Below are positions 15,570 through 24,338 of a DNA stretch of 64,000 nucleotides, piece after piece. The DNA is from Streptomyces sp. MNU76 (lineage in GTDB: Bacteria; Actinomycetota; Actinomycetes; Streptomycetales; Streptomycetaceae): assembly GCF_020982545.1 (NCBI RefSeq), contig NZ_JAJKLK010000021.1, forward strand, positions 1 through 64,000, in the 5' to 3' direction. The notes below the pieces were generated by a model. That model was not told the DNA's origin. It searched no databases and saw only the letters and a list, made by a program, of their open reading frames with translations. A program made the translations under genes and the position numbers. Numbering within the stretch: the first letter of the stretch is position 1; every line of letters starts with the position of its first letter.

Positions 15570-17603
15570 GTGAGCGACACCACCGATCTGATGGGCGCAC
15601 GTGTCGAGGACACCGCTGCCGCGCCCGCCACGGACGCCGCGCCTGCCAGCGGTGCCGGCTCCCGGCGGCGCCGTGGCACCGGCCTCGAGGGCATGGTGCT
15701 GGCCGAGCTGCAGCAGGTCGCATCCGGCCTCGGCATCAGGGGCACCGCGCGGATGCGCAAGAGCCAGCTGATCGAGGTCATCAAGGAGGCGCAGGCGGGA
15801 GGGGGCGCCCCGGCGAAGGCCGAGGCCGCCGCCGAGACCAAGCCGAAGCGCCGCGCCACCTCAAAGGCGCGCACGGGCGACGACGCCGCCCCGGCCGAGA
15901 AGGCCACCGCCACCGCCAAGAAGACCGCTGCGTCGGCCGAGAAGGCCGAGAAGGCCGTGGCACAGCAGCAGATCGAGATCCCCGGCCAGCCGGCCGGTGG
16001 CGACGAGGCGCCCACCGAGCGCCGTCGGCGCCGTGCCACCGCCGACGCGGGCAGCCCCGAGACGGTCGCCGCCGAGGCGAAGAGCGAGCCCAAGGCCGAG
16101 ACCCCGGCCGCGCCTGCCGAGACCAGGGCCGACGCCGGTGACCAGGGTGGCGAGGGCCGTCAGGGCCGCCGCGAGCGTGGCCGTGACCGGGGCGAGCGTG
16201 GGGACCGCGGTGAGCGCGGCGACCGCGGCCGCCGCGGCAAGGGCGACGAGCAGCAGGGCGGCGGCCAGCAGCAGCGCGACCGCGGCCAGCAGCAGGGCCA
16301 GCAGCAGAGTGGCGGCCGTCAGGACCGTCAGCGTGACAACGGCCCGCAGGACGACGACGACTTCGACGGCGGACGCCGTGGCCGTCGCGGCCGCTACCGA
16401 GACCGTCGTGGCCGCCGTGGCCGTGACGAGATGGGCGCCCCCGAGCCGCAGCTCGCCGACGACGACGTCCTGATCCCCGTCGCGGGCATCCTGGACATCC
16501 TCGACAACTACGCCTTCATCCGCACCTCGGGCTACCTGCCCGGCCCGAACGACGTCTACGTCTCCCTCGCCCAGGTCCGCAAGAACGGCCTGCGCAAGGG
16601 CGACCACGTCACCGGTGCCGTGCGTCAGCCCAAGGAGGGCGAGCGCCGCGAGAAGTTCAACGCGCTGGTCCGCCTGGACTCCCAGAACGGCATGGCGCCC
16701 GACTCCGGGCGCGGCCGCCCCGAGTTCAACAAGCTGACGCCGCTGTACCCGCAGGACCGCCTCCGTCTGGAGACGGACCCGGGCGTGCTCACCACCCGCA
16801 TCATTGACCTGGTCTCGCCCATCGGTAAGGGGCAGCGCGGTCTGATCGTGGCCCCGCCGAAGACCGGTAAGACCATGATCATGCAGGCGATCGCCAACGC
16901 GATCACGCACAACAACCCCGAGTGCCACCTGATGGTCGTCCTCGTCGACGAGCGTCCGGAAGAGGTCACCGACATGCAGCGGTCGGTGAAGGGCGAGGTC
17001 ATCTCCTCGACCTTCGACCGCCCGGCCGAGGACCACACGACGGTCGCCGAGCTCGCCATCGAGCGTGCCAAGCGCCTTGTCGAGCTGGGTCACGACGTGG
17101 TCGTGCTCCTCGACTCGATCACGCGTCTGGGCCGTGCCTACAACCTGGCGGCGCCGGCCTCCGGCCGCATCCTGTCCGGTGGTGTCGACTCGACCGCCCT
17201 GTACCCGCCGAAGCGCTTCTTCGGTGCGGCCCGGAACATCGAGGACGGCGGCTCGCTGACCATCCTCGCCACCGCCCTGGTGGACACCGGATCCCGCATG
17301 GACGAGGTGATCTTCGAGGAGTTCAAGGGCACCGGCAACATGGAGCTCAAGCTCGACCGCAAGCTCGCCGACAAGCGCATCTTCCCGGCGGTGGACGTGG
17401 ACGCGTCCGGTACCCGTAAGGAAGAGATCCTGCTCGGCAACGAGGAGCTGGCGGTCGTCTGGAAGCTGCGCCGGGTGCTGCACGCGCTCGACCAGCAGCA
17501 GGCCATCGAGCTGCTCCTCGACAAGATGAAGCAGACCAAGTCGAACATCGAGTTCCTGATGCAGATCCAGAAGACGACGCCGACGCCCGGTAACGGCGAC
17601 TAG
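15570..17603 (+). CDS. rho: Transcription termination factor Rho
   Basis: Encodes 677 residues from GTG 15570, preceded by GGGAAGGA. Rho is a hexameric RNA-dependent ATPase that terminates transcription. In order: Rho_N-like helical part (LEGMVLAELQQVASGLGI, residues about 30-75); a long insertion of about 230 residues rich in Lys/Ala, then Arg/Gly/Gln (RGERGDRGERGDRGRRGKG, QQQRDRGQQQGQQQ), typical of high-GC actinobacteria; the cold-shock RNA-binding domain (GILDILDNYAFIRTSGYLPG, DVYVSLAQVRKNGLRKGD); and the ATPase with Walker A APPKTGKT, Walker B VVVLLDSITRLGRAYN and the Q/R loop. It is followed by a strong intrinsic terminator. Confidence 0.97.
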   Translation: MSDTTDLMGARVEDTAAAPATDAAPASGAGSRRRRGTGLEGMVLAELQQVASGLGIRGTARMRKSQLIEVIKEAQAGGGAPAKAEAAAETKPKRRATSKARTGDDAAPAEKATATAKKTAASAEKAEKAVAQQQIEIPGQPAGGDEAPTERRRRRATADAGSPETVAAEAKSEPKAETPAAPAETRADAGDQGGEGRQGRRERGRDRGERGDRGERGDRGRRGKGDEQQGGGQQQRDRGQQQGQQQSGGRQDRQRDNGPQDDDDFDGGRRGRRGRYRDRRGRRGRDEMGAPEPQLADDDVLIPVAGILDILDNYAFIRTSGYLPGPNDVYVSLAQVRKNGLRKGDHVTGAVRQPKEGERREKFNALVRLDSQNGMAPDSGRGRPEFNKLTPLYPQDRLRLETDPGVLTTRIIDLVSPIGKGQRGLIVAPPKTGKTMIMQAIANAITHNNPECHLMVVLVDERPEEVTDMQRSVKGEVISSTFDRPAEDHTTVAELAIERAKRLVELGHDVVVLLDSITRLGRAYNLAAPASGRILSGGVDSTALYPPKRFFGAARNIEDGGSLTILATALVDTGSRMDEVIFEEFKGTGNMELKLDRKLADKRIFPAVDVDASGTRKEEILLGNEELAVVWKLRRVLHALDQQQAIELLLDKMKQTKSNIEFLMQIQKTTPTPGNGD

Positions 17604-17622
17604 GTCTCGTACCTCTGCAAGC

Positions 17623-17660
17623 ACTGGGGCCACCCTCTTTGTGAGGGTGGCCCCAGTTTT
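17623..17660 (+). terminator. Strong intrinsic terminator of rho
   Basis: ACTGGGGCCACCCTC pairs perfectly (15 bp) with GAGGGTGGCCCCAGT around TTTGT, followed by TTTTCT. It lies 20 bases past the rho stop. Confidence 0.93.
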
Positions 17661-17766
17661 CTGTATGCGACACGTGTACGATCACGGTCTTCCACGATCA
17701 GCTTCTGCATGATCTGAAGCAATCTGATCAATCTGTTTGATCCATGCACTCCCAGGGGGGAATTGA

Positions 17767-19527
17767 GTGGCCAGACCTTTGTCCGGAGCCATAGCCGCCG
17801 CGATAGCCGGGACGCTGCTGATGTCGTCCGCGAGCGCGGCCGGCGCCGACAGCACCTCCTCACCGGACGAGGCGGATGTACGGATCGCCAAGGCGATGGC
17901 GGCGGACGACACCGTGGCCGTGACGCGGGAGCCGTCCTCGACCGAGAGCGCGGACACCGACAGCGACAGCGGCCTGAAGCCGTCCGCCCAGATCATCGGA
18001 GGCTCGGAGACGACCATCGCCAACGCGCCCTGGATGGCGCAGCTCTGGTACTACGACGAGACGCAGGACCTCGGCTTCTTCTGCGGCGGTACGGTCGTCT
18101 CGCCGACGAAGATCCTCACCGCCGCGCACTGCGTCGACAAGAACCACTACAACTGGGTCAAGTACGGCGAGGTCGTCACCGGCACCGACCAGCTGCCCAC
18201 GGCCGTCTACAAGTCCGACGGCAGCCTCGACCACCTCGACTACCACGGCGGCACCCCCAGCAAGGTCTCGCGCCAGTGGAACCACTCCTCGTGGGACGAG
18301 GAGGCGATCGACAACGACGTCGCGGTCCTCACGCTGTCCGCCCCCGTCAAGGCCACGCCGATCAAGATGACGACGTCCGGCGACACGGCCTCGTACGCGG
18401 CGGGCACCAGCGCCAGGGCCTACGGCTGGGGCCGTACCAGCTCCACCAACCAGGACATCTCGCAGACGCTGAAGACGGCCACCCTGCCGATCGTCAGCGA
18501 CACGACCTGCGCGAACACCTGGAGCCCCTGGTTCGTCAAGGGGCACATGGTCTGCGCGGGCAAGCCCGCCGGCGGCACCGACGCCACGACCACCGCCACC
18601 TGCAACGGTGACTCCGGTGGCCCGCTCGTCGTGAACAGCAAGGTCGTCGGCGTCGTCTCATGGGGCGTCGAGGACTGCGTGTACAAGGGCGCCTACCCGG
18701 TCTTCGCCAAGGTCAGCACCTACGTCGGCGCGGTCTCCCCGAGGGTCGACGACGCCGCCATCACCCGGGACGGCAAGGCCGACGTCTTCCTGCGCAACAA
18801 GGAGACCGGCAAGGGCTACGTCCGCGCCTCCACGGGCTCCAAGCTCGGTGACCGCAAGGCCCTGACCGCCGAGGGCAGCTGGAAGGGCTACAACCTGGTC
18901 CAGCAGACCGACCTGAACCGGGACGGCTACCAGGACTACGTCCTGCGCCGCTCCTCCGACGGTGACGTCTTCTGGCGGCGGTACGTGCCCTCGTCCAAGA
19001 CCTGGTCGACCACGCAGATCTTCGACAACTGGAAGACCCGCACCCGGATCCTCACCCCCGGTGACGTCACCGGCGACGCGCTGCCCGACCTGCTCTCGGT
19101 CGACTCGGCGGGCGCCCTGTGGATCTACCCCGGCAAGGGCACGGGTTCCTTCAGTACCCGCGTCAAGGTCGGCACGGGCTGGAACACGTACAACGCGGTG
19201 CTCGGTCACGGCGACTTCACCGGTGACGGCAAGGCCGACCTGATCGCGCGCACCAAGACCGGCTCGAACGTCTACCTCTACAAGGGCACCGGCAAGTCCG
19301 GCACGGGCGCCTTCGCCACCCGGATCAAGGTCCGCTCGAACTGGAGCGCCTACAACACGCTCATCACTCCCGGTGACGTGAACGGCGACGGCAGGGCGGA
19401 CCTGCTGGCCCGGAAGCCGTCCGGCACGATGTACCTCTACAAGGGCACCGGCAAGGCCACGAGCGAGATCTTCAGCACACGGGTCTCGGTCGGCACCAGC
19501 TACGCCCAGTACGACCTGCTCGGCTGA
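17767..19527 (+). CDS. Secreted trypsin-like serine protease with FG-GAP/VCBS repeats
   Basis: Encodes 586 residues from GTG 17767 after GGGGGGAA. The signal peptide is MARPLSGAIAAAIAGTLLMS...ASA, then a propeptide-like acidic stretch to about residue 75. The mature enzyme starts at IIGGSETTIANAPWMAQL, the zymogen-activation type N-terminus. The catalytic triad is H121 (TAAHC), D184 (DNDVAVL) and S283 (NGDSGGP). S1A cysteine pairs are present. From residue about 330 there are FG-GAP/VCBS-like repeats with Asp-rich calcium loops (DLNRDGYQDYV, DVTGDALPDLL, DFTGDGKADLI, DVNGDGRADLL). It acts outside the cell; the repeats may bind surfaces or substrate. Monocistronic, with terminators on both sides. 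Confidence 0.93.
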   Translation: MARPLSGAIAAAIAGTLLMSSASAAGADSTSSPDEADVRIAKAMAADDTVAVTREPSSTESADTDSDSGLKPSAQIIGGSETTIANAPWMAQLWYYDETQDLGFFCGGTVVSPTKILTAAHCVDKNHYNWVKYGEVVTGTDQLPTAVYKSDGSLDHLDYHGGTPSKVSRQWNHSSWDEEAIDNDVAVLTLSAPVKATPIKMTTSGDTASYAAGTSARAYGWGRTSSTNQDISQTLKTATLPIVSDTTCANTWSPWFVKGHMVCAGKPAGGTDATTTATCNGDSGGPLVVNSKVVGVVSWGVEDCVYKGAYPVFAKVSTYVGAVSPRVDDAAITRDGKADVFLRNKETGKGYVRASTGSKLGDRKALTAEGSWKGYNLVQQTDLNRDGYQDYVLRRSSDGDVFWRRYVPSSKTWSTTQIFDNWKTRTRILTPGDVTGDALPDLLSVDSAGALWIYPGKGTGSFSTRVKVGTGWNTYNAVLGHGDFTGDGKADLIARTKTGSNVYLYKGTGKSGTGAFATRIKVRSNWSAYNTLITPGDVNGDGRADLLARKPSGTMYLYKGTGKATSEIFSTRVSVGTSYAQYDLLG

Positions 19528-19534
19528 AACACCA

Positions 19535-19561
19535 GATGAGCCCGGTCCCGCCGGGCTCATC
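19535..19561 (+). terminator. Terminator of the secreted protease gene
   Basis: GATGAGCCCGG pairs with CCGGGCTCATC around TCCCG, eight bases after the stop codon. Confidence 0.88.
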
Positions 19562-19569
19562 CGTCACAC

Positions 19570-19604
19570 ACGGTGCCCATCGCGCTTCACGCGGTGGGCA
19601 CCGT
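19570..19604. terminator. Second hairpin after the protease gene
   Basis: ACGGTGCCCA pairs with TGGGCACCGT, with a further GCG/CGC match inside the loop. Together with the hairpin 9 bases upstream it forms a tandem terminator. Confidence 0.65.
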
Positions 19605-19760
19605 TCGTCGGGCGTTGGTTGTGCAACCCTTTCCCGGCATATCCCGTCTGACCGGGCGGAGCGGCCATGGGGCGTCGACGTCGTGTCATGGCCGTGTCCG
19701 ACCTGACAGGCCTGGGCCTGAGCGCAGGGGGTAACCGACCGGAGAGAGAACGAGGAGCAG

Positions 19761-20903
19761 ATGTCCGCCGACAGCACGCCGGACGCCGGCATACCGGGGA
19801 AGACCGGCACCACCGGCCCGCGCCACCGCGCGGCCAAGGGCCGCCGCCGCAAGACACGCGAGGGGCACAGCAGAGCGGCGCTCGCCGTCGTCTGGACCGC
19901 AGCGGGCGTCCTGGTGCTGGGTGGCACCGGGATCGGCTACCTCTACTTCAAGCTCAACGGCAACATCAAGAGCGTCGACATCAACCAGGCCCTCGGCACC
20001 GACCGGCCCCTCGACGTCGACAACGGCTCGCAGGACATCCTGGTCCTCGGCTCCGACACCCGTTCGGGCAGCAACAAGAAGCTCGGCGGCGGCGTCGACG
20101 ACGGCAGCGCCCGCTCCGACACGGCGATGGTCGTGCACGTCTACGAGGGCCACAAGCGGGCCAGCGTGGTCTCCATCCCCCGCGACACGCTCGTCGAGCG
20201 GCCCGAGTGCACGGACGCGAAGGGTACGGCGCACCCGGCGGCCTCGTACGCGATGTTCAACTCCGCGTACTCGACGGGCGGCGCGGCGTGTGCGGTGAAG
20301 ACCGTCGAGTCCATGACCGGGATCCGGATGGACCACTACATCGAGGTGGACTTCGCGGGCTTCGAGAAGCTGATCGACGTCCTCGGCGGGGTGCCCATCA
20401 CCACCACCAAGGACATCAAGGACCCCGACAGCCATCTGAACCTGAAGGCCGGGGAGCACACGCTCACGGGCAAGCAGGCGCTCGGGCTCGTGCGGACGCG
20501 GCACGGGGTGGGCGACGGGTCGGACCTGGGGCGCATCCAGCTCCAGCAGGCGTTCATCAAGGCGCTGATCGAGCAGGTCAAGTCGGTCGGGATCTTCAGC
20601 AACCCGACGAAGCTCTACGATCTCGCCGACACCGCGACCGACGCGGTGACCACCGACTCCGAGCTGAAGGACGTCAAGGACCTCGCGTCCTTCGCGAACG
20701 GTCTGAAGGGCATCAGCTCCAAGAACATGACCATGGTCACGATGCCGGTGCAGTACGACCCCGACGACTTGAACCGGGTGCTGGTGGACGAGGCGAAGGC
20801 GAAGCGGGTGTGGGCGGCGCTGAAGGCCGACAAGGCGATCCCGAAGTCGGCGACGAAGGGGACGGCGACGGGTTCGGCCGACGGGGTCGTGGCTTCCTCC
20901 TGA
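19761..20903 (+). CDS. LytR-CpsA-Psr (LCP) family cell-wall polymer transferase
   Basis: Encodes 380 residues. LCP enzymes move polyprenyl-linked glycopolymers onto peptidoglycan at the outer membrane face. The protein has a basic cytoplasmic N-terminus (KGRRRKTREGHSRAAL), one membrane helix (residues about 44-66, LAVVWTAAGVLVLGGTGIGYLYF) and an extracellular LCP domain. Domain marks are ILVLGSDTRSG, SDTAMVVHVYEGHKRASVVSIPRDT, MDHYIEVDFAGFEKLIDVLGGV, and GKQALGLVRTRHGVGDGSDLGRIQLQQ with the Arg residues that bind pyrophosphate. GAGGAG precedes ATG 19761. It lies between the protease and rpmE in its own unit. Confidence 0.92.
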   Translation: MSADSTPDAGIPGKTGTTGPRHRAAKGRRRKTREGHSRAALAVVWTAAGVLVLGGTGIGYLYFKLNGNIKSVDINQALGTDRPLDVDNGSQDILVLGSDTRSGSNKKLGGGVDDGSARSDTAMVVHVYEGHKRASVVSIPRDTLVERPECTDAKGTAHPAASYAMFNSAYSTGGAACAVKTVESMTGIRMDHYIEVDFAGFEKLIDVLGGVPITTTKDIKDPDSHLNLKAGEHTLTGKQALGLVRTRHGVGDGSDLGRIQLQQAFIKALIEQVKSVGIFSNPTKLYDLADTATDAVTTDSELKDVKDLASFANGLKGISSKNMTMVTMPVQYDPDDLNRVLVDEAKAKRVWAALKADKAIPKSATKGTATGSADGVVASS

Positions 20904-20932
20904 GGGTGCCTGCGGGTCTTTGGTTTTTGGGG

Positions 20933-20956
20933 GCGCGGGGAACTGCGCGACCAGCC
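20933..20956 (+). repeat. Dispersed 24-bp repeat, copy A1
   Basis: GCGCGGGGAACTGCGCGACC followed by AGCC. It is identical to 55574-55597 and in both places is followed by a CGTACGGCC-type sequence. It contains the self-complementary pair CGCG/CGCG and lies in an intergenic space. Short elements of this kind are scattered through Streptomyces genomes. Confidence 0.75.
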
Positions 20957-21071
20957 CCGTACGGCCCTGCGGTCGCGTACGGCGGTTACGAGGCAGCCCT
21001 GGCGCGTGCCGACCGCAGTCAAGTCGCACGGCCCGGCGCTTACGGGGTGCCGCCTGCGCCCACCCTCCCCC

Positions 21072-21107
21072 ACTCTCGGCTTCGCTCGAGCGGGAGGTGC
21101 CCCCATC
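21072..21107 (+). repeat. Dispersed 36-bp repeat, copy B1
   Basis: ACTCTCGGCTTCGCT, then one variable base, GAGCGGGAGG, one variable base, GCCCCCATC. It matches 63930-63965 at 34 of 36 bases. Intergenic in both places. Confidence 0.75.
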
Positions 21108-21277
21108 GCCCCAGCGGCACGGCTGCCCGCAGCCGATGAAGCCCCGGGGGAATACCTGGCGCCACCCCCTGGTTTTGGGAGATGGCGCCAGTGCTGGCAG
21201 ACTGGTACGTCGGCTCCGGTTCACGCGCTCGCACCCCGCGGACGCGACCCGGCGCCCTCCCGAAACTAGGAGACACC

Positions 21278-21499
21278 TTGAAGCGCGACATCCACCCCGA
21301 GTACGTCGAGACGCAGGTCAGCTGCACCTGTGGCGCGTCGTTCACCACCCGCAGCACGATCGAGAGCGGCACCATCCGTGCCGAGGTCTGCTCCGAGTGC
21401 CACCCGTTCTACACGGGCAAGCAGAAGATCCTCGACACCGGTGGCCGTGTGGCCCGCTTCGAGGCCCGCTTCGGCAAGGCTGCCGCTGCCAAGAAGTAG
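21278..21499 (+). CDS. rpmE: 50S ribosomal protein bL31, zinc-binding form
   Basis: Encodes 73 residues. The start is TTG 21278, fixed by AGGAGA seven bases upstream and by family alignment (MKRDIHPEYVETQVSC). Four cysteines, C16, C18, C38 and C41, form the zinc site, so this is the zinc-containing (C+) paralogue used under zinc sufficiency; the C- form is usually Zur-repressed elsewhere. It is a component of the large subunit central protuberance and inter-subunit bridge. Confidence 0.95.
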   Translation: MKRDIHPEYVETQVSCTCGASFTTRSTIESGTIRAEVCSECHPFYTGKQKILDTGGRVARFEARFGKAAAAKK

Positions 21500-21508
21500 C
21501 GAGCCCCC

Positions 21509-21557
21509 AGCGCCGGTCCGCGGCGCCCCCATCGGGGGCGTCGGGACCGGCGCTTTG
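21509..21557 (+). terminator. rpmE terminator
   Basis: AGCGCCGGTCC pairs with GGGACCGGCGCT (one mismatch at the inner end), and a nested GCGCCCCC/GGGGGCG stem lies inside. A TTT follows. Confidence 0.88.
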
Positions 21558-21634
21558 CGGTGCGGCACACAGCTGCGCAGCCCAGGAGTGCAGCCCACTC
21601 ACAACGTCGTACGTCGTACAGGGAGCCGGAGAAG

Positions 21635-22711
21635 ATGTTCGAGGCGGTCGAGGAACTGGTCGGGGAACACGCCGACCTGGAGAAGAAGCTCGCCGACCCG
21701 TCGGTCCACGCGGACCAGGCCAACGCGCGCAAGCTGAACAAGCGCTACGCGGAGCTGACCCCGATCGTCGGCACGTACCGCACCTGGAAGCAGACCGGCG
21801 ACGACATCGACACGGCCCGCGAGTTCGCCGCGGACGACCCGGACTTCATCGCCGAGGTCAAGGAGCTGGAGAAGCAGCGCGAGGAACTGACGGAGAAGCT
21901 GCGGCTGCTCCTCGTCCCGCGCGACCCCAGCGACGACAAGGACGTCATCCTGGAGATCAAGGCCGGCGCGGGCGGCGACGAGTCCGCCCTGTTCGCCGGT
22001 GACCTCCTGCGCATGTACCTGCGGTACGCCGAGCGCGTCGGCTGGAAGACCGAGATCATCGACTCCACCGAGTCCGAGCTGGGCGGCTACAAGGACGTCC
22101 AGGTCGCCGTGAAGACCAAGGGCGGCCAGGGCGCCACCGAGCCCGGGCAGGGCGTCTGGGCCCGGCTGAAGTACGAGGGCGGCGTGCACCGCGTCCAGCG
22201 CGTGCCGGCCACCGAGTCCCAGGGCCGTATCCACACCTCCGCCGCCGGTGTGCTGGTCACGCCCGAGGCCGAGGAGGTCGACGTCGAGATCAACATGAAC
22301 GACCTGCGGATCGACGTCTACCGCTCCTCCGGGCCCGGCGGCCAGTCCGTCAACACCACCGACTCCGCCGTGCGCATCACGCACATTCCCACCGGAGTCG
22401 TCGCCTCCTGCCAGAACGAGAAGAGTCAGCTGCAGAACAAGGAGCAGGCGATGCGTATCCTGCGCTCCAGGCTGCTCGCCGCGGCACAGGAGGAGGCGGA
22501 GAAGGAAGCCGCCGACGCCCGCCGCAGCCAGGTCCGTACCGTCGACCGCTCCGAGAAGATCCGCACGTACAACTTCCCGGAGAACCGCATCTCGGACCAC
22601 CGCGTCGGCTTCAAGGCCTACAACCTGGACCAGGTGCTGGACGGGGAACTCGACGCGGTGATCCAGGCCTGTGTCGACGCGGACTCGGCCGCGAAGCTGG
22701 CAGCCGCGTAG
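21635..22711 (+). CDS. prfA: Peptide chain release factor 1
   Basis: Encodes 358 residues. RF1 reads UAA and UAG and releases the finished chain. The codon-recognition tripeptide PAT (in RVPATESQGRIHTSAA) identifies RF1 rather than RF2. The catalytic GGQ at residues 235-237 (SSGPGGQSVNTTDSAVR) is the site PrmC methylates. GAGCCGGAGAAG precedes ATG 21635. prmC starts 38 bases downstream, the usual pairing of target and modifying enzyme. Confidence 0.97.
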   Translation: MFEAVEELVGEHADLEKKLADPSVHADQANARKLNKRYAELTPIVGTYRTWKQTGDDIDTAREFAADDPDFIAEVKELEKQREELTEKLRLLLVPRDPSDDKDVILEIKAGAGGDESALFAGDLLRMYLRYAERVGWKTEIIDSTESELGGYKDVQVAVKTKGGQGATEPGQGVWARLKYEGGVHRVQRVPATESQGRIHTSAAGVLVTPEAEEVDVEINMNDLRIDVYRSSGPGGQSVNTTDSAVRITHIPTGVVASCQNEKSQLQNKEQAMRILRSRLLAAAQEEAEKEAADARRSQVRTVDRSEKIRTYNFPENRISDHRVGFKAYNLDQVLDGELDAVIQACVDADSAAKLAAA

Positions 22712-22749
22712 GGCCGTTACGGGCACGAAGAGTACGACGGAGGACTTGC

Positions 22750-23631
22750 GTGCAGCATCATCTTGGGGGGCGACCCCCAAACCCCCGCGGCCTGCTGCTC
22801 GCGGAAGTGGCCCAGGCCACCCAGCGCCTGGCCGACGCCGGCGTGCCCTCGCCGCGCAACGACGCGGAGGAGCTCGCCGCGTTCGTGCACGGCGTCAAGC
22901 GGGGCGAGCTGCACACCGTCAAGGACGCCGACTTCGACGCCCGGTACTGGGAGGTCATCGCCCGGCGCGAGCAGCGCGAGCCGCTCCAGCACATCACCGG
23001 GCTGGCCTACTTCCGCTACCTCGAACTTCAGGTCGGGCCCGGAGTGTTCGTGCCCCGGCCGGAGACCGAGTCGGTGGTCGGCTGGGCCATAGACGCCGTC
23101 CGCGCGATGGATGTCGTCGAGCCGCTGATCGTCGATCTGTGCACCGGCTCCGGTGCCATCGCCCTCGCCCTCGCCCAGGAGGTGCCGCGCTCGCGCGTGC
23201 ACGCCGTGGAGCTGTCCGAGGACGCGCTGACGTGGACCCGCAAGAACATGGAGGGCTCCCGTGTCGACCTGCGCCAGGGCAACGCCCTGGACGCCTTCCG
23301 CGACCTCGACGGCCAGGTCGACCTCGTCGTCTCCAACCCGCCGTACATCCCGCTCACCGAGTGGGAGTACGTGGCACCCGAGGCACGCGACTACGATCCC
23401 CAACTCGCCCTGTTCTCAGGGGAGGACGGCCTGGATCTGATCCGAGGCCTCGAACGCACGGCGCACAGGCTCCTCCGTCCCGGCGGTGTCGTCGTCATCG
23501 AGCACGCCGACACCCAGGGCGGCCAGGTGCCCTGGATCTTCACCGAGGAGCGGGGCTGGGCCGACGCGGCCGACCACCCGGACCTCAACAACCGGCCGCG
23601 GTTCGCGACCGCCCGCAAGGCGCTGCCCTGA
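22750..23631 (+). CDS. prmC: Release factor glutamine N5-methyltransferase
   Basis: Encodes 293 residues. It methylates the GGQ glutamine of RF1/RF2 using SAM. The N-terminal helical substrate-binding domain starts at LLLAEVAQATQRLADAGV. The SAM site is IVDLCTGSGAIALALAQE, and the catalytic NPPY motif (SNPPYIPL) begins at N196. GGAGG at 22739-22743 fixes GTG 22750. Codons 5-11 contain a perfect hairpin (22763-22780) in place of the shorter N-terminus usual in relatives, so the extra residues HHLGGRPPNPR look acquired. The stop overlaps the next ATG (TGATG). Confidence 0.95.
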   Translation: MQHHLGGRPPNPRGLLLAEVAQATQRLADAGVPSPRNDAEELAAFVHGVKRGELHTVKDADFDARYWEVIARREQREPLQHITGLAYFRYLELQVGPGVFVPRPETESVVGWAIDAVRAMDVVEPLIVDLCTGSGAIALALAQEVPRSRVHAVELSEDALTWTRKNMEGSRVDLRQGNALDAFRDLDGQVDLVVSNPPYIPLTEWEYVAPEARDYDPQLALFSGEDGLDLIRGLERTAHRLLRPGGVVVIEHADTQGGQVPWIFTEERGWADAADHPDLNNRPRFATARKALP

Positions 23632-23690
23632 TGAGCACGCGCCCGACGACAACCCCCCAGCAGCAGTACGTGTACGAGGAGGCCCGCTAG
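23631..23690 (+). CDS. Possible 19-residue coupling ORF between prmC and sua5
   Basis: ATG 23631 shares its A with the prmC stop (TGATG). The frame encodes MSTRPTTTPQQQYVYEEAR and ends with TAG directly before the ATG of the next gene at 23691. The codons for YEEA (TACGAGGAGGCC) contain the ribosome site GAGGAGG for that gene. Translation of this short frame would carry ribosomes from prmC onto sua5. No homologue is known to me; it may be only a fortuitous frame. Confidence 0.35.
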   Translation: MSTRPTTTPQQQYVYEEAR

Positions 23691-24338
23691 ATGGCACGGC
23701 GATACGACACCAACGACGCGACCGACCGCGCCACCGGTCTGCGCGAGGCCGCGTCCGCCATTCGCCGGGGCGAGCTCGTGGTGCTGCCGACGGACACCGT
23801 GTACGGCATCGGCGCGGACGCGTTCACGTCGGAGGCCGTGGCCGACCTGCTGGAGGCCAAGGGCCGGGGGCGCAACATGCCCACGCCCGTGCTCATCGGC
23901 TCCCCGAACACCCTGCACGGCCTCGTCACGGACTTCTCCGAGATGGCCTGGGAGCTCGTCGACGCGTTCTGGCCGGGCGCGCTCACGCTCGTCGCCAAGC
24001 ACCAGCCGTCGCTCCAGTGGGACCTCGGCGACACCCGGGGCACCGTCGCCGTGCGCATGCCGCTGCACCCGGTCGCGATCGAGCTGCTGACCGAGGTCGG
24101 CCCCATGGCGGTCTCCTCGGCCAACCTGACCGGTCACCCGGCGCCGGAGAACTGCGACGCCGCCGAGGCGATGCTCGGCGACTCCGTCTCCGTCTACCTG
24201 GACGGCGGCCCGACCCCGAGCAACGAGCCGTCGTCGATCGTCGACGTCACGGGCAAGGTGCCGGTGCTGCTGCGTGCCGGGGCCCTGTCGGCGGAGGAGC
24301 TCCGCAAGGTCGTACCCGACCTTGAGGTGGCGAATTGA
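23691..24338 (+). CDS. L-threonylcarbamoyladenylate synthase (Sua5/YrdC family)
   Basis: Encodes 215 residues. It makes threonylcarbamoyl-AMP from threonine, bicarbonate and ATP for the t6A37 modification of ANN-decoding tRNAs. YrdC-domain signatures are RRGELVVLPTDTVYGIGADAF (residues about 24-45), LEAKGRGRNMPTPVLI, FWPGALTLV and MAVSSANLTGHPAPEN. The chain stops after the YrdC domain, so it is the short form. It lies in a tight group with prmC upstream and a phosphatase-like gene overlapping its last four bases (TTGAC) downstream. Confidence 0.93.
   Translation: MARRYDTNDATDRATGLREAASAIRRGELVVLPTDTVYGIGADAFTSEAVADLLEAKGRGRNMPTPVLIGSPNTLHGLVTDFSEMAWELVDAFWPGALTLVAKHQPSLQWDLGDTRGTVAVRMPLHPVAIELLTEVGPMAVSSANLTGHPAPENCDAAEAMLGDSVSVYLDGGPTPSNEPSSIVDVTGKVPVLLRAGALSAEELRKVVPDLEVAN

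Larger units (their letters stand above)
20904..21277. other. LCP-rpmE intergenic region with dispersed repeats
   Basis: 374 bases without a gene. It holds repeat A1 (20933-20956) and repeat B1 (21072-21107). The last 40 bases lead to rpmE with ACTAGGAGAC as ribosome site. The rpmE promoter should lie in 21170-21250. Confidence 0.5.

Noticed and set aside
15861..17633. Open frame of about 590 codons antisense to rho
   Set aside because: Shadow of the rho gene created by codon bias; low complexity and no homology.
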